A stretch of DNA of 48,772 bases from an uncultured Candidatus Melainabacteria bacterium (GCA_934692665.1 CAKUUG010000009.1:1-48772), one strand, 5' to 3'; counted from the first letter of the stretch, positions 1 through 8,601 are shown. Program-made: numbers and translations. Notes: generated by a model not told the origin, from the letters alone.

Positions 1-173
1 AGAGTAAAAATCGTTTGATATAAGATATTGTGTGCTTTTTTAAATTTCATCACATTTTCATCAGGCTTTGAATGAATTGCAACAGGAATAATGACTGCTG
101 TGATTATTCCAATTACGGTTAAAGTTATCATAACTTCAGCCAATGTAAAAGCTTTTTCGAGTTTGGATTTCAT
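1..173 (-). CDS. Pseudopilin / type IV prepilin-like protein, N-terminal part (runs off window start)
   Basis: The first 57 codons of a gene read leftwards from an ATG at 173-171 and cut by the window edge. The N-terminus is a class III (prepilin) signal: short basic leader MKSKLEK, then AFTLAEV and a hydrophobic stretch ending in IIPVAI. It would be cleaved by prepilin peptidase before the Phe; the usual Gly at -1 is Ala here, as in the second copy at 20868. The two copies share the segment SKPDENVMKFKKA just after the hydrophobic helix, so they are paralogs. Likely a minor pilin or pseudopilin of a type IV pilus or type II secretion system. No other pilus genes are in the window. The upstream region has only a weak AAAGAG-like ribosome site. 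It is divergent from an XRE regulator. Confidence 0.85.
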   Translation of the reverse strand, partial: MKSKLEKAFTLAEVMITLTVIGIITAVIIPVAIHSKPDENVMKFKKAHNILYQTIFT

Positions 174-219
174 CTTTTTTGTTCTCTTTTAGACTACATA
201 CATTGTCTGGATTATTGCT

Positions 220-231
220 TAAAATCAATTT
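220..231 (+). promoter_or_regulatory. -10 box placed for a leaderless GTG start (XRE gene)
   Basis: TAAAAT at 220-225 is followed by exactly six bases and the GTG at 232. There is no Shine-Dalgarno sequence, and an in-frame stop (TAA 220-222) excludes an earlier start. No convincing -35 box is visible. Confidence 0.5.
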
Positions 232-450
232 GTGGTCAATAAGGTTACAAAAATTTATAGTTTAGGAAGAAAAATCTTCTCAAAAAGACGTGAATTAAAA
301 ATGTCACAAAATGTTCTAGCGGAAAAACTCGGTATTTCAAGAGAACATTTAGCAAAAATAGAAACAGCCAAAAGAACCGTTAGTCTGGATTTGTTGATTG
401 ATATAGCCGAAAAATTAAATACGAAAGTAAAAGACTTGATTGATTTTTGA
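232..450 (+). CDS. Small XRE-family HTH regulator (72 aa)
   Basis: Almost the whole protein is one Cro/C1-type helix-turn-helix domain (about residues 10-70). The recognition region reads SQNVLAEKLGISREHLAKIE, followed by the family's LLIDIAEKLN helix. No sensor or oligomerisation domain is present. GTG was chosen as start because an in-frame stop lies just upstream and the ATG at 301 would cut into the HTH. It is divergent from the pseudopilin at 173 with 58 bp between them, so control of that gene and of itself is likely but inferred. A second XRE/pseudopilin divergent pair occurs at 20386-21635. Confidence 0.85.
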   Translation: MVNKVTKIYSLGRKIFSKRRELKMSQNVLAEKLGISREHLAKIETAKRTVSLDLLIDIAEKLNTKVKDLIDF

Positions 451-487
451 ATTTGTTCAAACAGAAAAACTGTGATAATATCAAAAT

Positions 488-1126
488 ATGAGTATATTAA
501 AAATTATTGAATACGGAAATCCTATTTTAAGACAACCGACAAAAGAAGTTGCAAAGATTTCAAAAAAAATTAAAACACTGATTACAGATATGCTAGACAC
601 TATGTACCATGCAAACGGCGTTGGTTTGGCAGCTCCGCAAGTCGGAGAAAATTTAAGGATATTTGTTGTCGATGTATCAGATCCCGAAGGTCCTATTAAT
701 CCGATTGTTTTCGTAAACCCAAAAATAATAAAAAAAGAAGGTGCGATAAATAGCTATGAAGGATGTTTGAGTTTTCCAAAGGCATACACACACGTAAGAA
801 GATACAAAAACATTCTAATAAAAGCATTAGACATCAATAATAGACCCTTTGTAAAAGAAGCAAAAGATGGAACGCTTCTTGCACGTTGCATTCAGCATGA
901 ATTTGACCATTTGGATGGAAAATTGTTTATTGACCATTGCAGAAACAGGTTTGAAGCAAATGAAGTACTTAAAAAACACAATCTTCCACCTATCGAAGAC
1001 GACAGGCTGATTAATGAAGATTTTCTTGAAAAAGAAATAGTTGAATACGAAAAAAATCATCCTGAAGAATTAGAAAAACAAAGAAAAGAATCTGAGGAAG
1101 CAAACAAAAATGACAAACAAAATTAA
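488..1126 (+). CDS. def: Peptide deformylase
   Basis: Cytoplasmic metalloenzyme that removes the formyl group from the N-terminal Met of nascent proteins. All three deformylase motifs are present: GVGLAAPQVG (about residue 44), EGCLSFP with the metal-binding Cys (about 91), and QHEFDHLDG with two metal His and the catalytic Glu (about 136). At 212 aa it is longer than most deformylases because of a charged Lys/Glu-rich tail of about 45 residues. It overlaps fmt by 17 bp, the usual def-fmt pairing. There is no ribosome site. TTGTTC (453-458), 17 bp, TAATAT (476-481), then six bases to ATG suggests a leaderless transcript that carries fmt, aroH and the M16 genes too. Confidence 0.97.
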   Translation: MSILKIIEYGNPILRQPTKEVAKISKKIKTLITDMLDTMYHANGVGLAAPQVGENLRIFVVDVSDPEGPINPIVFVNPKIIKKEGAINSYEGCLSFPKAYTHVRRYKNILIKALDINNRPFVKEAKDGTLLARCIQHEFDHLDGKLFIDHCRNRFEANEVLKKHNLPPIEDDRLINEDFLEKEIVEYEKNHPEELEKQRKESEEANKNDKQN

Positions 1127-2051
1127 AGTTGTTTTTCTGGCAACACCTGATATTGCGATAAAATCATTTGATTTTTTTGTAAAATCAAATGATTATGAGC
1201 TTCTCTCACTCGTTAGCCAACCACCAAAAGGACTGACAAGAGGCAAAACAAAGATTCATAATATTGTAAAATTAGCACAAGAAAACAATATAGAAGTATT
1301 TGAACCTGAAAAAATTTCAAAAGATAAAGAATTAATTAGCAAATTAAAATCGCTTGAAGCGGATTTTTTTGTGACATTTGCATTTGGACAAATTTTATCA
1401 CAAGAAGTTATTGATATTCCAAAAATTGCAACAATAAATCTCCATGCAAGTTTGTTACCCAAATATAGAGGTGCAAATCCTATTGCACAGTCTATCATTG
1501 ATGGCTGCAAATATACAGGTATCACAACAATGAAAACAGTTTTAGAGTTGGATGCGGGAGATATCTGCATGCAAGAAAAAATTGAAATTTCAGACGATAT
1601 GAATGTAGTAGAACTGATGGAAAAAATCTCAGAAATCTCGCCGAATCTTTTGGATAAAACTTTAAAAGGACTGTACAACAACACTCTTACAACCACAAAA
1701 CAAGATGAAAACGAAGCAACTTTTACAAAAAAACTAAAAAAAGAAGAAAAAATCATTGATTGGAATATGGATTATATTGCTCTACATAATAAAATCAGAG
1801 GAATGTATCAAATAAACACAAACCACACAACATTCAACAATAAAATTATTCAAATACTAAAAACCAAACCAATCAAATCAAATACAGGCACAAATGGTGA
1901 AATAACAGATATAAATAAAGACGGTATAACAGTACAGTGCACAAACGGTGCAATACTTGTGCAATTTGTAAAACCCGAAGGAAAAGGTAAGATGGAAGCC
2001 AGTTCTTGGGCAAATGGTGCAAGAATAAAAAAAGGAGACAAATTTATTTAA
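1110..2051 (+). CDS. fmt: Methionyl-tRNA formyltransferase
   Basis: Transfers a formyl group from 10-formyl-THF to Met-tRNAfMet. The catalytic segment NLHASLLPKYRGANPI (about residue 110) carries the conserved Asn and His, and VLELDAGD carries the catalytic Asp; a C-terminal OB-like domain follows from about residue 205. The length (313 aa) is typical. The start lies inside the end of def, with TGAGGAAG (1093-1100) as ribosome site. The product makes the substrate whose formyl group Def later removes, so the two genes close one cycle. The stop overlaps the aroH start by one base (TAATG). Confidence 0.97.
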   Translation: MTNKIKVVFLATPDIAIKSFDFFVKSNDYELLSLVSQPPKGLTRGKTKIHNIVKLAQENNIEVFEPEKISKDKELISKLKSLEADFFVTFAFGQILSQEVIDIPKIATINLHASLLPKYRGANPIAQSIIDGCKYTGITTMKTVLELDAGDICMQEKIEISDDMNVVELMEKISEISPNLLDKTLKGLYNNTLTTTKQDENEATFTKKLKKEEKIIDWNMDYIALHNKIRGMYQINTNHTTFNNKIIQILKTKPIKSNTGTNGEITDINKDGITVQCTNGAILVQFVKPEGKGKMEASSWANGARIKKGDKFI

Positions 2052-2410
2052 TGACATCCAGAGGAATAAGAGGTGCAATAACTGTTGAAAACAATACGAT
2101 AGAAGATATAAAAAATGCAACAGTTGAATTATTGGGAGAAATAATTTCTGCAAACAAAATTGAAATTGAAAATATTTCATTTGCAATTTTTACTTTAACA
2201 AAAGACTTAAATGCAGCATTTCCTGCAAAATTTGCCAGAGAAGATTTTAACTTCAACTCTGTTCCTATGATGTGTTACAACGAACTCGACGTTCCAAACA
2301 GTCTACAGAAATGTCTTAGAATTTTGTTAAATGTAAATACTGAAAAATCTCAAAAAGAAATTAAACATATCTATCTAAAAGGTGCAAAAGTCTTGAGAAA
2401 AGATTTATAA
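2051..2410 (+). CDS. aroH: AroH-type chorismate mutase
   Basis: Converts chorismate to prephenate on the way to Phe and Tyr. It is the monofunctional trimeric AroH class: RGIRGAITV at the N-terminus holds the active-site Arg pair, AAFPAKFARE matches the central block, and LQKCLRILL carries the Cys and catalytic Arg. HIYLKGAKVLR is the conserved C-terminal strand. At 119 aa it is a normal length. An in-frame ATG-less extension to 2006 exists, but the ATG at 2051 gives the family's exact N-terminus and is coupled to the fmt stop (TAATG). GGAG sits somewhat far upstream at about 2035. Confidence 0.95.
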   Translation: MTSRGIRGAITVENNTIEDIKNATVELLGEIISANKIEIENISFAIFTLTKDLNAAFPAKFAREDFNFNSVPMMCYNELDVPNSLQKCLRILLNVNTEKSQKEIKHIYLKGAKVLRKDL

Positions 2411-2423
2411 AAAAGGGAAAAAT

Positions 2424-3758
2424 ATGGCAAAAATCATCAAAAAAGAACAAGTAAATTATCCTTATTTGGAAAAACCGTTAACTATTTATACCTTCAAAAA
2501 CGGTCACAAAGTGGTTTTGGCACACAAAAAAAGCCCAATGATAAATATCAGCTCTTGGGTAAAAACAGGTTCAATTAACGAAAACAAGGACAACAACGGT
2601 GTTTCGCACTTTGTAGAACATTTGCTTTTTAAAGGTACAACAAAATATCCGGCAGGTGTATTTGATAAAACCATGGAACAAAAAGGCGGAATAATCAATG
2701 CTGCAACCTGGAAAGACTATACCTTTTTTTATATAAATATACCAACCGAGCATTTTAAAATCGCACTCGAAATGCACAGTGATATGATTGTAGATGCTCA
2801 ATTTCCAAAAGAAGAAATAGGTCCGGAATTTGACCCTAATGGACAAGCACCTAAAGAAAAAAGGGAAAGATATGTTGTTATAGAAGAAATTAGAATGGGT
2901 GAAGATAACAACTGGCGAAAAGTATACAACAATTTGAATTCTTCAATGTATGAAAAACACCCATATAAAAGAGAAGTAATTGGCACAAAAGAAATTATAG
3001 CTAACATTTCTCAAGAAGAAATAAAAAAATACTACAATACATTCTACACCCCGAAAAACATCACAACCATTGTCGTTGGAGATTTCAAAGATGATTACGT
3101 TATAGATTTGATAGAGAAAAATTTTGTCTTCAAAGATAATTCTAAAATGGAAAAATGCAAAACAGACAAAATAAAAATGGAAACAAAAATCAAAAAGCCT
3201 TCTTTAATGGTTGATTTTGCAGAAGTAAACAGCGGATATATTATGATGGGTGCATTGTGCGATAGTGCAAAAAACCTCAAAGAAACCATTGCTCTTGATT
3301 TATTGTCTACGATTTTGGGTGATGGAAAAAGTTCAAGACTGTATCACAATTTGATTGAAAGCGAAAAAGAACCATATTTCTATCAAGCCGAGTCTTGTCA
3401 TTACCAATTCAAAGACGGAGACAATTTCTTCATTGAAGCAGTTTTTGACCCATCTAGAAAAGAAGATGTAATCAGAGATTTGAAAAACCATCTTGATGAT
3501 TTGTGCGAAATATCCGAAAAAGAACTTAAAAAAGCTAAAAAAAGAGCGTTAGTAAATTTTGCACAAGATTCAGAAACAGTATGCGATATTGCTGACACAA
3601 TCGGCTATTATATGACCGTTGCAGAGGATATTTCCCTTGCTTCAAAATATTTATTAACTCTTGATAAAATAGATTGCAAATATTTAGAAAAAATTGCAAA
3701 AAAATATCTAAATTCTAATGTAGTATCAACTGCGATATTGCTGCCTAAAGGAGAATAA
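2424..3758 (+). CDS. M16 (pitrilysin/insulinase) zinc protease, catalytic subunit
   Basis: 444 aa, with the inverted zinc motif HFVEHLLF (HxxEH, about residues 63-67) and the third ligand Glu in VIEEIRMGE (about 152). This marks an active M16B peptidase. No signal peptide is seen, so it is probably cytoplasmic unless exported another way. The C-terminal half has the M16 fold, but the R...Y substrate-binding pair usual there is not evident (SSRLYHNLIESEKEPYFY). The next gene, one base away, supplies that pair but lacks the zinc site. A working enzyme is therefore expected to be a heterodimer. Ribosome site AAAAAAGGGA precedes the ATG. Confidence 0.93.
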   Translation: MAKIIKKEQVNYPYLEKPLTIYTFKNGHKVVLAHKKSPMINISSWVKTGSINENKDNNGVSHFVEHLLFKGTTKYPAGVFDKTMEQKGGIINAATWKDYTFFYINIPTEHFKIALEMHSDMIVDAQFPKEEIGPEFDPNGQAPKEKRERYVVIEEIRMGEDNNWRKVYNNLNSSMYEKHPYKREVIGTKEIIANISQEEIKKYYNTFYTPKNITTIVVGDFKDDYVIDLIEKNFVFKDNSKMEKCKTDKIKMETKIKKPSLMVDFAEVNSGYIMMGALCDSAKNLKETIALDLLSTILGDGKSSRLYHNLIESEKEPYFYQAESCHYQFKDGDNFFIEAVFDPSRKEDVIRDLKNHLDDLCEISEKELKKAKKRALVNFAQDSETVCDIADTIGYYMTVAEDISLASKYLLTLDKIDCKYLEKIAKKYLNSNVVSTAILLPKGE

Positions 3759-3759
3759 A

Positions 3760-5004
3760 ATGGAATTATTTAACAAAAATGGAATAAATATACTGCTGGA
3801 AGATGCCCCAAAAACCCCACGATACAGTGTACAATTTATTTTTAAAGTATCAAAAAAACAAAAATACTTTGGTATAAATTCACTTCTTGCAAGATTACTA
3901 TTGCAAGGAACAAAAAAATACACAGCAGCAAATCTTGCTTCTTTGTTTGAAGAAGAATGTATTGATGTAACTACAAAATCAAAACAAGACTACACCAAAA
4001 TTTCGCTTACATTTTTAAAAGAAGACTTCAAAAAAGCAATGGAACTGGTCAAAGATTTGATTATCAATTCAACATTTGATGATTTTGAAAAAGAAATTTA
4101 CAAAATAAAAGGCGACATAACATCTGACCTCGATAGTCCAAAAGTCAAAATGACCGATTTGTTCGTTAAAGCGATATACAAAAATCACCCTTACGCTGAA
4201 ACTTATACGAACATATTAGAGGATTTGGATAAAATAACAAAAGAAGATATTATAGAAGCCCACAAAGAAATGCTAAATTCAACAAAAACAATTGTTATTG
4301 TTGGCGATTTTGACAATAAAGAAGAAATTCTTTCATACTTTGAAAACAATTTTGATTTTATGAAAACAAATGTTTTAGAAGATGAAATTCAAAATGTTTT
4401 TTCAAACAATCTCGAAAAAGACGAATATCACTGGATTTCAAAAAATGATGCAAAACAAGCACAAATCATACAAGGCTGTCCGATTGAATCATTCAATTCG
4501 GAATTGTGTGCAAAAATTTCTGTTATGAATACAATTTTGGGTTCATGCGGCTTGTCATCCAGAATGTTTGTAAATTTAAGAGATAAACAAGGGCTTGCAT
4601 ACAACGTAAGAAGCCAATACGACACAATGCTTCATAGTGCAATATTTAATATGTATATAGGTACAATGCCGAAAAATATCAAAAAATCATTAGAAGGTTT
4701 TAAATTGGAGCTTGAAAAGTTAGCAAACACCGAAGTGAGCGATGAAGAATTGCAAGGTGCTAAAGAAAATATTTCAGGCAAAATGAAATATTTCTCACAA
4801 ACAAATTCTCAAATTGCTTCTATTCAAGGGTACAACTTTATTATGGGCCTTGGATTAAATTATAAAGAATTATTTTTGGATGATGTGTTTAATGTTTCTA
4901 AAAAAGATATTTTATTCATTGCATCAAAAATTTTAAATACAAAAAAAACAACCGTTATTGTAGCTCCTGACGAATATAAAAAAGAAATTCAGGATTTATT
5001 ATAA
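3760..5004 (+). CDS. M16-family non-catalytic partner subunit (R/Y type)
   Basis: 414 aa, same fold as the preceding gene, but the zinc-site region reads LLARLLLQGTKKY, with no HxxEH. The C-terminal half contains LRDKQGLAYNV (about residue 275), the conserved Arg and Tyr that position the substrate C-terminus in M16B heterodimers. The AAAGGAG ribosome site overlaps the end of the upstream gene, so translation is coupled. Zinc site in one chain and R/Y pair in the other is the known division of labour in two-gene M16B enzymes. Last gene of the def operon; a strong terminator follows at 5107. Confidence 0.9.
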   Translation: MELFNKNGINILLEDAPKTPRYSVQFIFKVSKKQKYFGINSLLARLLLQGTKKYTAANLASLFEEECIDVTTKSKQDYTKISLTFLKEDFKKAMELVKDLIINSTFDDFEKEIYKIKGDITSDLDSPKVKMTDLFVKAIYKNHPYAETYTNILEDLDKITKEDIIEAHKEMLNSTKTIVIVGDFDNKEEILSYFENNFDFMKTNVLEDEIQNVFSNNLEKDEYHWISKNDAKQAQIIQGCPIESFNSELCAKISVMNTILGSCGLSSRMFVNLRDKQGLAYNVRSQYDTMLHSAIFNMYIGTMPKNIKKSLEGFKLELEKLANTEVSDEELQGAKENISGKMKYFSQTNSQIASIQGYNFIMGLGLNYKELFLDDVFNVSKKDILFIASKILNTKKTTVIVAPDEYKKEIQDLL

Positions 5005-5032
5005 TCTTATCCTACAAAAATATTACATTTCT

Positions 5033-5073
5033 TAATAATACCTTTTCTTTTTTCAAAGTTAAAGGTATTATTA
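5033..5073 (+). repeat. Perfect 13-bp inverted repeat after the M16 operon
   Basis: TAATAATACCTTT (5033-5045) is complementary to AAAGGTATTATTA (5061-5073), with a 15-base loop. No T-run follows directly, so it is not a terminator by itself. It may protect the operon 3' end or act together with the terminator 34 bp downstream. Confidence 0.6.
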
Positions 5074-5106
5074 GTATGTTGTTAATGCTTCGGCTAGTAT
5101 GCGAAT

Positions 5107-5130
5107 TGGGGTTAGTACCCCATTTTTTTT
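5107..5130 (+). terminator. Rho-independent terminator of the def-M16 operon
   Basis: Stem TGGGGT/ACCCCA (5107-5112 with 5117-5122), four-base loop, then eight T (5123-5130). Confidence 0.85.
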
Positions 5131-5147
5131 CCGCTAAAATACAACTT

Positions 5148-5183
5148 TTGAATTAAACACAACACTTTTTGTTGTGGTATAAT
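5148..5183 (+). promoter_or_regulatory. Promoter with operator-like palindrome
   Basis: TATAAT at 5178-5183. Directly upstream lies a perfect inverted repeat CACAACA-N5-TGTTGTG (5158-5176) filling the space where the -35/-10 spacer should be. The best -35 candidate (TTGAAT 5148-5153) is too far away (24 bp), which fits a promoter that needs or is blocked by a bound regulator. Confidence 0.5.
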
Positions 5184-5203
5184 TTGTCAAAAAGGAGCAA
5201 AAT

Positions 5204-5680
5204 ATGGAATCTAAAGACGAAAAGTATTTAATTTTGGAGCAGTACAGAATTTATTCTGACGCAAAAGAGAGATTTATTGATAGACAATTTTCAACCAACA
5301 AGTTTTATCTTACAGTCAACATAATAATTTTGCTTTTAGCTTATGTATTGAATATTTTAACACCTCAATTCCACGCAACATTGGTGTTGGCTGTTATAGG
5401 TATAGCAATTACTATCATGTGGACAATGAGTATTGATACATATCAAACATTGATAAAAGTAAAATATGCAAAAGTTCTGGAATTTATTGAAACAAAATTA
5501 CCCGAACAACCATATCACAAAGAATTTGAAGAATATGCAGCAATGAAAAAAAAGAAAAACTTAATCGTTTTCGGTGATATGCAAAAAATGCTAAGCTGGG
5601 CTATTTTGTTAGTTTATGTTTCTGCTTGTACTATTAGCATATACAATATAATCACCGTGCAATTCGGATTTTTTCAATAG
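5204..5680 (+). CDS. Small membrane protein, RipA-like octameric membrane protein family (tentative)
   Basis: 158 aa. A soluble N-terminus (EQYRIYSDAKERFIDRQF), then two close hydrophobic segments (about residues 35-53 and 58-78), a cytoplasmic stretch with the pattern KYAKVLEFIETKLPEQPY, and a third membrane segment near the C-terminus. The order (YxxY-like helix, FYLTVN before TM1, I/L-E-x-x-LPxxPY after TM2) resembles what I know of the RipA family of octameric membrane proteins, whose role outside Francisella is unclear. Single gene between two terminators, with a good AAAGGAG site and its own promoter. Confidence 0.55.
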   Translation: MESKDEKYLILEQYRIYSDAKERFIDRQFSTNKFYLTVNIIILLLAYVLNILTPQFHATLVLAVIGIAITIMWTMSIDTYQTLIKVKYAKVLEFIETKLPEQPYHKEFEEYAAMKKKKNLIVFGDMQKMLSWAILLVYVSACTISIYNIITVQFGFFQ

Positions 5681-5700
5681 TTTTATTATTTAAATTTAAA

Positions 5701-5730
5701 AAAAAGAGCCTATCTTGGGCTCTTTTTTTT
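5701..5730. terminator. Bidirectional rho-independent terminator
   Basis: AAAAAGAGCC (5701-5710) pairs with GGCTCTTTTT (5718-5727); T-rich on the plus side and A-rich on the minus side, so it can serve both convergent genes. Confidence 0.85.
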
Positions 5731-6454
5731 AAATGTTTACTTTTTTTCCACGCTTTATTTTTTCCAGATTCTTTTTTGCCATAGAATTTTTAACAGCCAT
5801 TTTTTTAACAAACTCAATTGCTTCTATATCTCGTCTTATTGCACATTTTAGTCCTAAAATTTCTTCATAAGACAGTGAATTTATTTTTTTTGTTTCGCAA
5901 ATTTCAAATACATGTTTAAAGTTTTCTTGCGTACTTTTGTCATAACCATTTAAATTCATTTTAAAACAATACCAATTGTAAAATTGATAAATAAAAGCAT
6001 ATATATTTACATTATAACTGCTCATTACAAACATTTCTTTTGAAGCAAGCGAAAACTTCTTATTCAAAAAGAAATTCAAATACAGTGCCTTTAGGCCTTT
6101 TTGAGGAAGAATAAAACCCTCGTCTTCATCTATGAAAGACAAGAACTTCTTTGCTCCTTTAAAAACACAAACTTTTGTTTTAGCACCTTTAATATAATCA
6201 AACAATTTTTTTGGTTCTTTCAGATACATTTGGACAATTTTTTCAATTTTATCTGCATTGGCTTTTTTCTCTTTTTCTATTTTATCTTTAATAGCAAGAG
6301 TAGCACCTGAAGTTGCAAAGTTTTTTTCTCCTGAAATGTTACAGGACAAAAACTTTTTGTTTAATGAATTTAGGCGTTTTTGTTTCTTTTCATTTTGTTT
6401 TTTGTAAATGAAATTGAAAAACATTATAGAAAGTTTGATTAATTTTTTCTTCAT
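5729..6454 (-). CDS. Hypothetical Lys-rich protein (241 aa)
   Basis: No family recognised. Very basic; starts MKKKLIKLSIMFFNFIYKKQ, a basic/hydrophobic segment that is too short and charged for a clear signal peptide. A charged, probably helical stretch (about 55-85, KDKIEKEKKANADKIEKI) is followed by an aromatic-rich middle (FIYQFYNWYCF) that may be a buried core. The C-terminus is basic again (KKNLEKIKRGKKVNI), which could bind RNA or membranes; that is only a guess. AAGGGG ribosome site just upstream of the ATG. Divergent from the pseudouridine synthase gene. Confidence 0.7.
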   Translation of the reverse strand: MKKKLIKLSIMFFNFIYKKQNEKKQKRLNSLNKKFLSCNISGEKNFATSGATLAIKDKIEKEKKANADKIEKIVQMYLKEPKKLFDYIKGAKTKVCVFKGAKKFLSFIDEDEGFILPQKGLKALYLNFFLNKKFSLASKEMFVMSSYNVNIYAFIYQFYNWYCFKMNLNGYDKSTQENFKHVFEICETKKINSLSYEEILGLKCAIRRDIEAIEFVKKMAVKNSMAKKNLEKIKRGKKVNI

Positions 6455-6527
6455 AGATACCCCTTTTAATTTAATAAAAACATTTTCTATAAAAAAATTG
6501 ACATTATTGTTAAAAAAAACATTGTGT

Positions 6528-6539
6528 TATAATCTTTTT
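6528..6539 (+). promoter_or_regulatory. -10 box for a leaderless start (pseudouridine synthase gene)
   Basis: TATAAT at 6528-6533, six bases, then ATG at 6540; no ribosome site. A TTGACA lies at 6498-6503 but 24 bp away, so the -35 is uncertain. Confidence 0.6.
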
Positions 6540-7265
6540 ATGAGAATTAACAAATATATTGCACAAAGCGGTTTTTGTTCAAGAAGAAAAGCTGACGAAT
6601 ATATAGAACAAGGACGAGTAAAAGTAAACGGCAAAGTCGTTACTATGTTGGGTTTTGAGATAAGAACCAAAGACAAAGTTTCTATAGATGACAAAACAAT
6701 CCGCATAGATAAACTCGAATACTACAAATTTTACAAACCGGCAGGCTATATTACAACAAAGTCAGATGAAAAAAACAGAAAAACAATTTACGATATAATA
6801 CCAAAAGAATATCATCATTTGAACCCCGTGGGTAGATTAGATAAAGATTCTACGGGTTTAATTATCTTAACAAATGATGGCAATTTGGCGTATGAACTTA
6901 CACATCCTTCAATAAAAGTTGCAAAAACATATTTGGTAAAAGTTGATGGAAAATTGCCGGATGAAAAACTGCAAAAATTGACAGATGGGATTGAAATAGA
7001 AAAAAATAAAACCGCTTATTGCGATTGGGCAATTTTGGATGAAGATAAAACTTCGACATTTTTTGAAATCACACTATACCAAGGCCTCAACAGACAAATC
7101 AGAAAGATGTTTGAGTTTTTGGGATATAATGTAATTAGCCTAAAAAGAATAAGACATGCAAACATAGAATTGACGGGATTAAAAAAAGGTCAAATTAAAC
7201 AAATAAAACCCAGACAAATCAAAGAATTAAAACAATATCTTCAAAAAATAAGAGAAAATTCATAA
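6540..7265 (+). CDS. RsuA/RluB-family pseudouridine synthase
   Basis: 241 aa. N-terminal S4 RNA-binding domain (residues 1-50: INKYIAQSGFCSRRKADEYI, VNGKVV), then the pseudouridine synthase domain with GRLDKDSTGLIILTNDG, where the Asp is the catalytic residue, and GLNRQIRKMF near the C-terminus. Isomerises a specific uridine in rRNA; the family includes RsuA (16S) and RluB/E/F (23S), and length and motif favour RluB, though the target cannot be read from sequence. The reading frame continues upstream to 6408, but the ATG at 6540 begins the S4 domain exactly and fits a leaderless promoter. Confidence 0.93.
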   Translation: MRINKYIAQSGFCSRRKADEYIEQGRVKVNGKVVTMLGFEIRTKDKVSIDDKTIRIDKLEYYKFYKPAGYITTKSDEKNRKTIYDIIPKEYHHLNPVGRLDKDSTGLIILTNDGNLAYELTHPSIKVAKTYLVKVDGKLPDEKLQKLTDGIEIEKNKTAYCDWAILDEDKTSTFFEITLYQGLNRQIRKMFEFLGYNVISLKRIRHANIELTGLKKGQIKQIKPRQIKELKQYLQKIRENS

Positions 7266-7338
7266 TATTTCCACATTAGAACGTTGTTTTTATTTTTTTG
7301 CTATAATTGTAAACAAAAAGAAAAGAGGAAGTAGAAAA

Positions 7339-8601
7339 ATGCTTGATATTAAAGTAATTAGAGAAAACCCTGAAAAAATCAACGAGCTTCTTAAAAGAAG
7401 AAATCCGGATTTATCTGTTGATGAAATTTTAAAAATCGATGAACAAAGAAGAAAAATTCAATTTGAATTGGACAATTTAAGAGCAACCAGAAAATCTGAG
7501 TCTAACAAAATCGGTTTAATGAAAAAACAAGGCGTTGACACGACTGAAATTCAAGCTGAAATTAGAAAATTAGGTGAAGATGCAAAAAATCTGGAAGAAA
7601 AATTAAACGAGCTTGATGTTCAACAAAAAGACACTTTATTAAGAATTCCAAACACCCCTGATGAAAACATTCCAATCGGAAAAGACGACAGTGCGAATGT
7701 AGAAATAAAAAGATGGGGCGAACCAACAAAATTCGATTTCGAATACAAAGCACACTGGGATTTATGCCCTGAGCTTGGTATGTTAGATTTTGAAAGAGGG
7801 GTAAAACTCGCTCATACCAGATTTACCTTGTATAGAAATTTAGGTGCAAAATTAGAACGTGCAATAATCAACTTCTTTTTGGATACACATACTCAAACAA
7901 GAGGTTATGAAGAAATTCTTCCACATGTAATGGCAAATACAAAAACAATGACAGGTACAGGACAATTGCCAAAATTCAAAGAAGATATGTTTAAATGTGT
8001 TGACGAAGATTTGTACTTGATTCCAACTGCAGAAGTTCCTGTAACAAATATTTATCAAGATGAAATTTTGCCTGAAGATATGTTGCCAAAATATATGACT
8101 GCATACACTCCATGTTTTAGACGTGAAGCAGGTTCAGCAGGAAAAGACACAAGAGGGTTGATTAGACAACATCAATTCAACAAAGTAGAACTCGTTAAAT
8201 TAACAAAACCTGAAGAATCAGAAGCAGAACACGAAAAACTAACACGAGATGCAGAAAATGTACTTGAAATCTTGGGATTACCATACAGACGTGTTTGTTT
8301 ATCTACAGGCGATATTGGATTTTCTGCAAAAAAATGTTATGATTTAGAAGTGTGGATGCCTTCATACAATTCATACAAAGAAATTTCTTCTTGTTCTAAT
8401 TTTGGCGATTATCAAGCTAGACGTGCAAACATCAGATTCAGAAGAAAAGATGGAAGTGTAGAATTTGTTCACACATTAAACGGTTCCGGCCTTGCAGTAG
8501 GAAGAACATTGGCTGCAATATGTGAAAACTTCCAAACTAAAGACGGACACATAATCATTCCTGAAGCACTTAGAAAATACACAGGATTTGACAAAATATA
8601 A
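7339..8601 (+). CDS. serS: Seryl-tRNA synthetase
   Basis: 420 aa, usual length. Residues 1-110 form the antiparallel coiled-coil arm that grips the tRNA-Ser variable arm. Class II motifs follow: TAEVPVTN (substrate contact), motif 2 in TPCFRREAGSAGKDTRGL, and motif 3 near the C-terminus, NGSGLAVGRTLAAICE. Charges tRNA-Ser and tRNA-Sec if present. A good ribosome site (AGAGGAAG, 7323-7331) and a TATAAT at 7302-7307 lie upstream, so this gene uses a leader, unlike its upstream neighbour. Confidence 0.98.
   Translation: MLDIKVIRENPEKINELLKRRNPDLSVDEILKIDEQRRKIQFELDNLRATRKSESNKIGLMKKQGVDTTEIQAEIRKLGEDAKNLEEKLNELDVQQKDTLLRIPNTPDENIPIGKDDSANVEIKRWGEPTKFDFEYKAHWDLCPELGMLDFERGVKLAHTRFTLYRNLGAKLERAIINFFLDTHTQTRGYEEILPHVMANTKTMTGTGQLPKFKEDMFKCVDEDLYLIPTAEVPVTNIYQDEILPEDMLPKYMTAYTPCFRREAGSAGKDTRGLIRQHQFNKVELVKLTKPEESEAEHEKLTRDAENVLEILGLPYRRVCLSTGDIGFSAKKCYDLEVWMPSYNSYKEISSCSNFGDYQARRANIRFRRKDGSVEFVHTLNGSGLAVGRTLAAICENFQTKDGHIIIPEALRKYTGFDKI

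Noticed and set aside
1256..1756. Minus-strand open frame inside fmt
   Set aside because: fmt is unambiguous across the region; this is a shadow frame without initiation signals.
5005..5203. Riboswitch in the gap before the RipA-like gene
   Set aside because: The stems are explained by a 13-bp hairpin and an ordinary terminator of the upstream operon, and the promoter for the next gene lies after them. No known riboswitch core was recognised.
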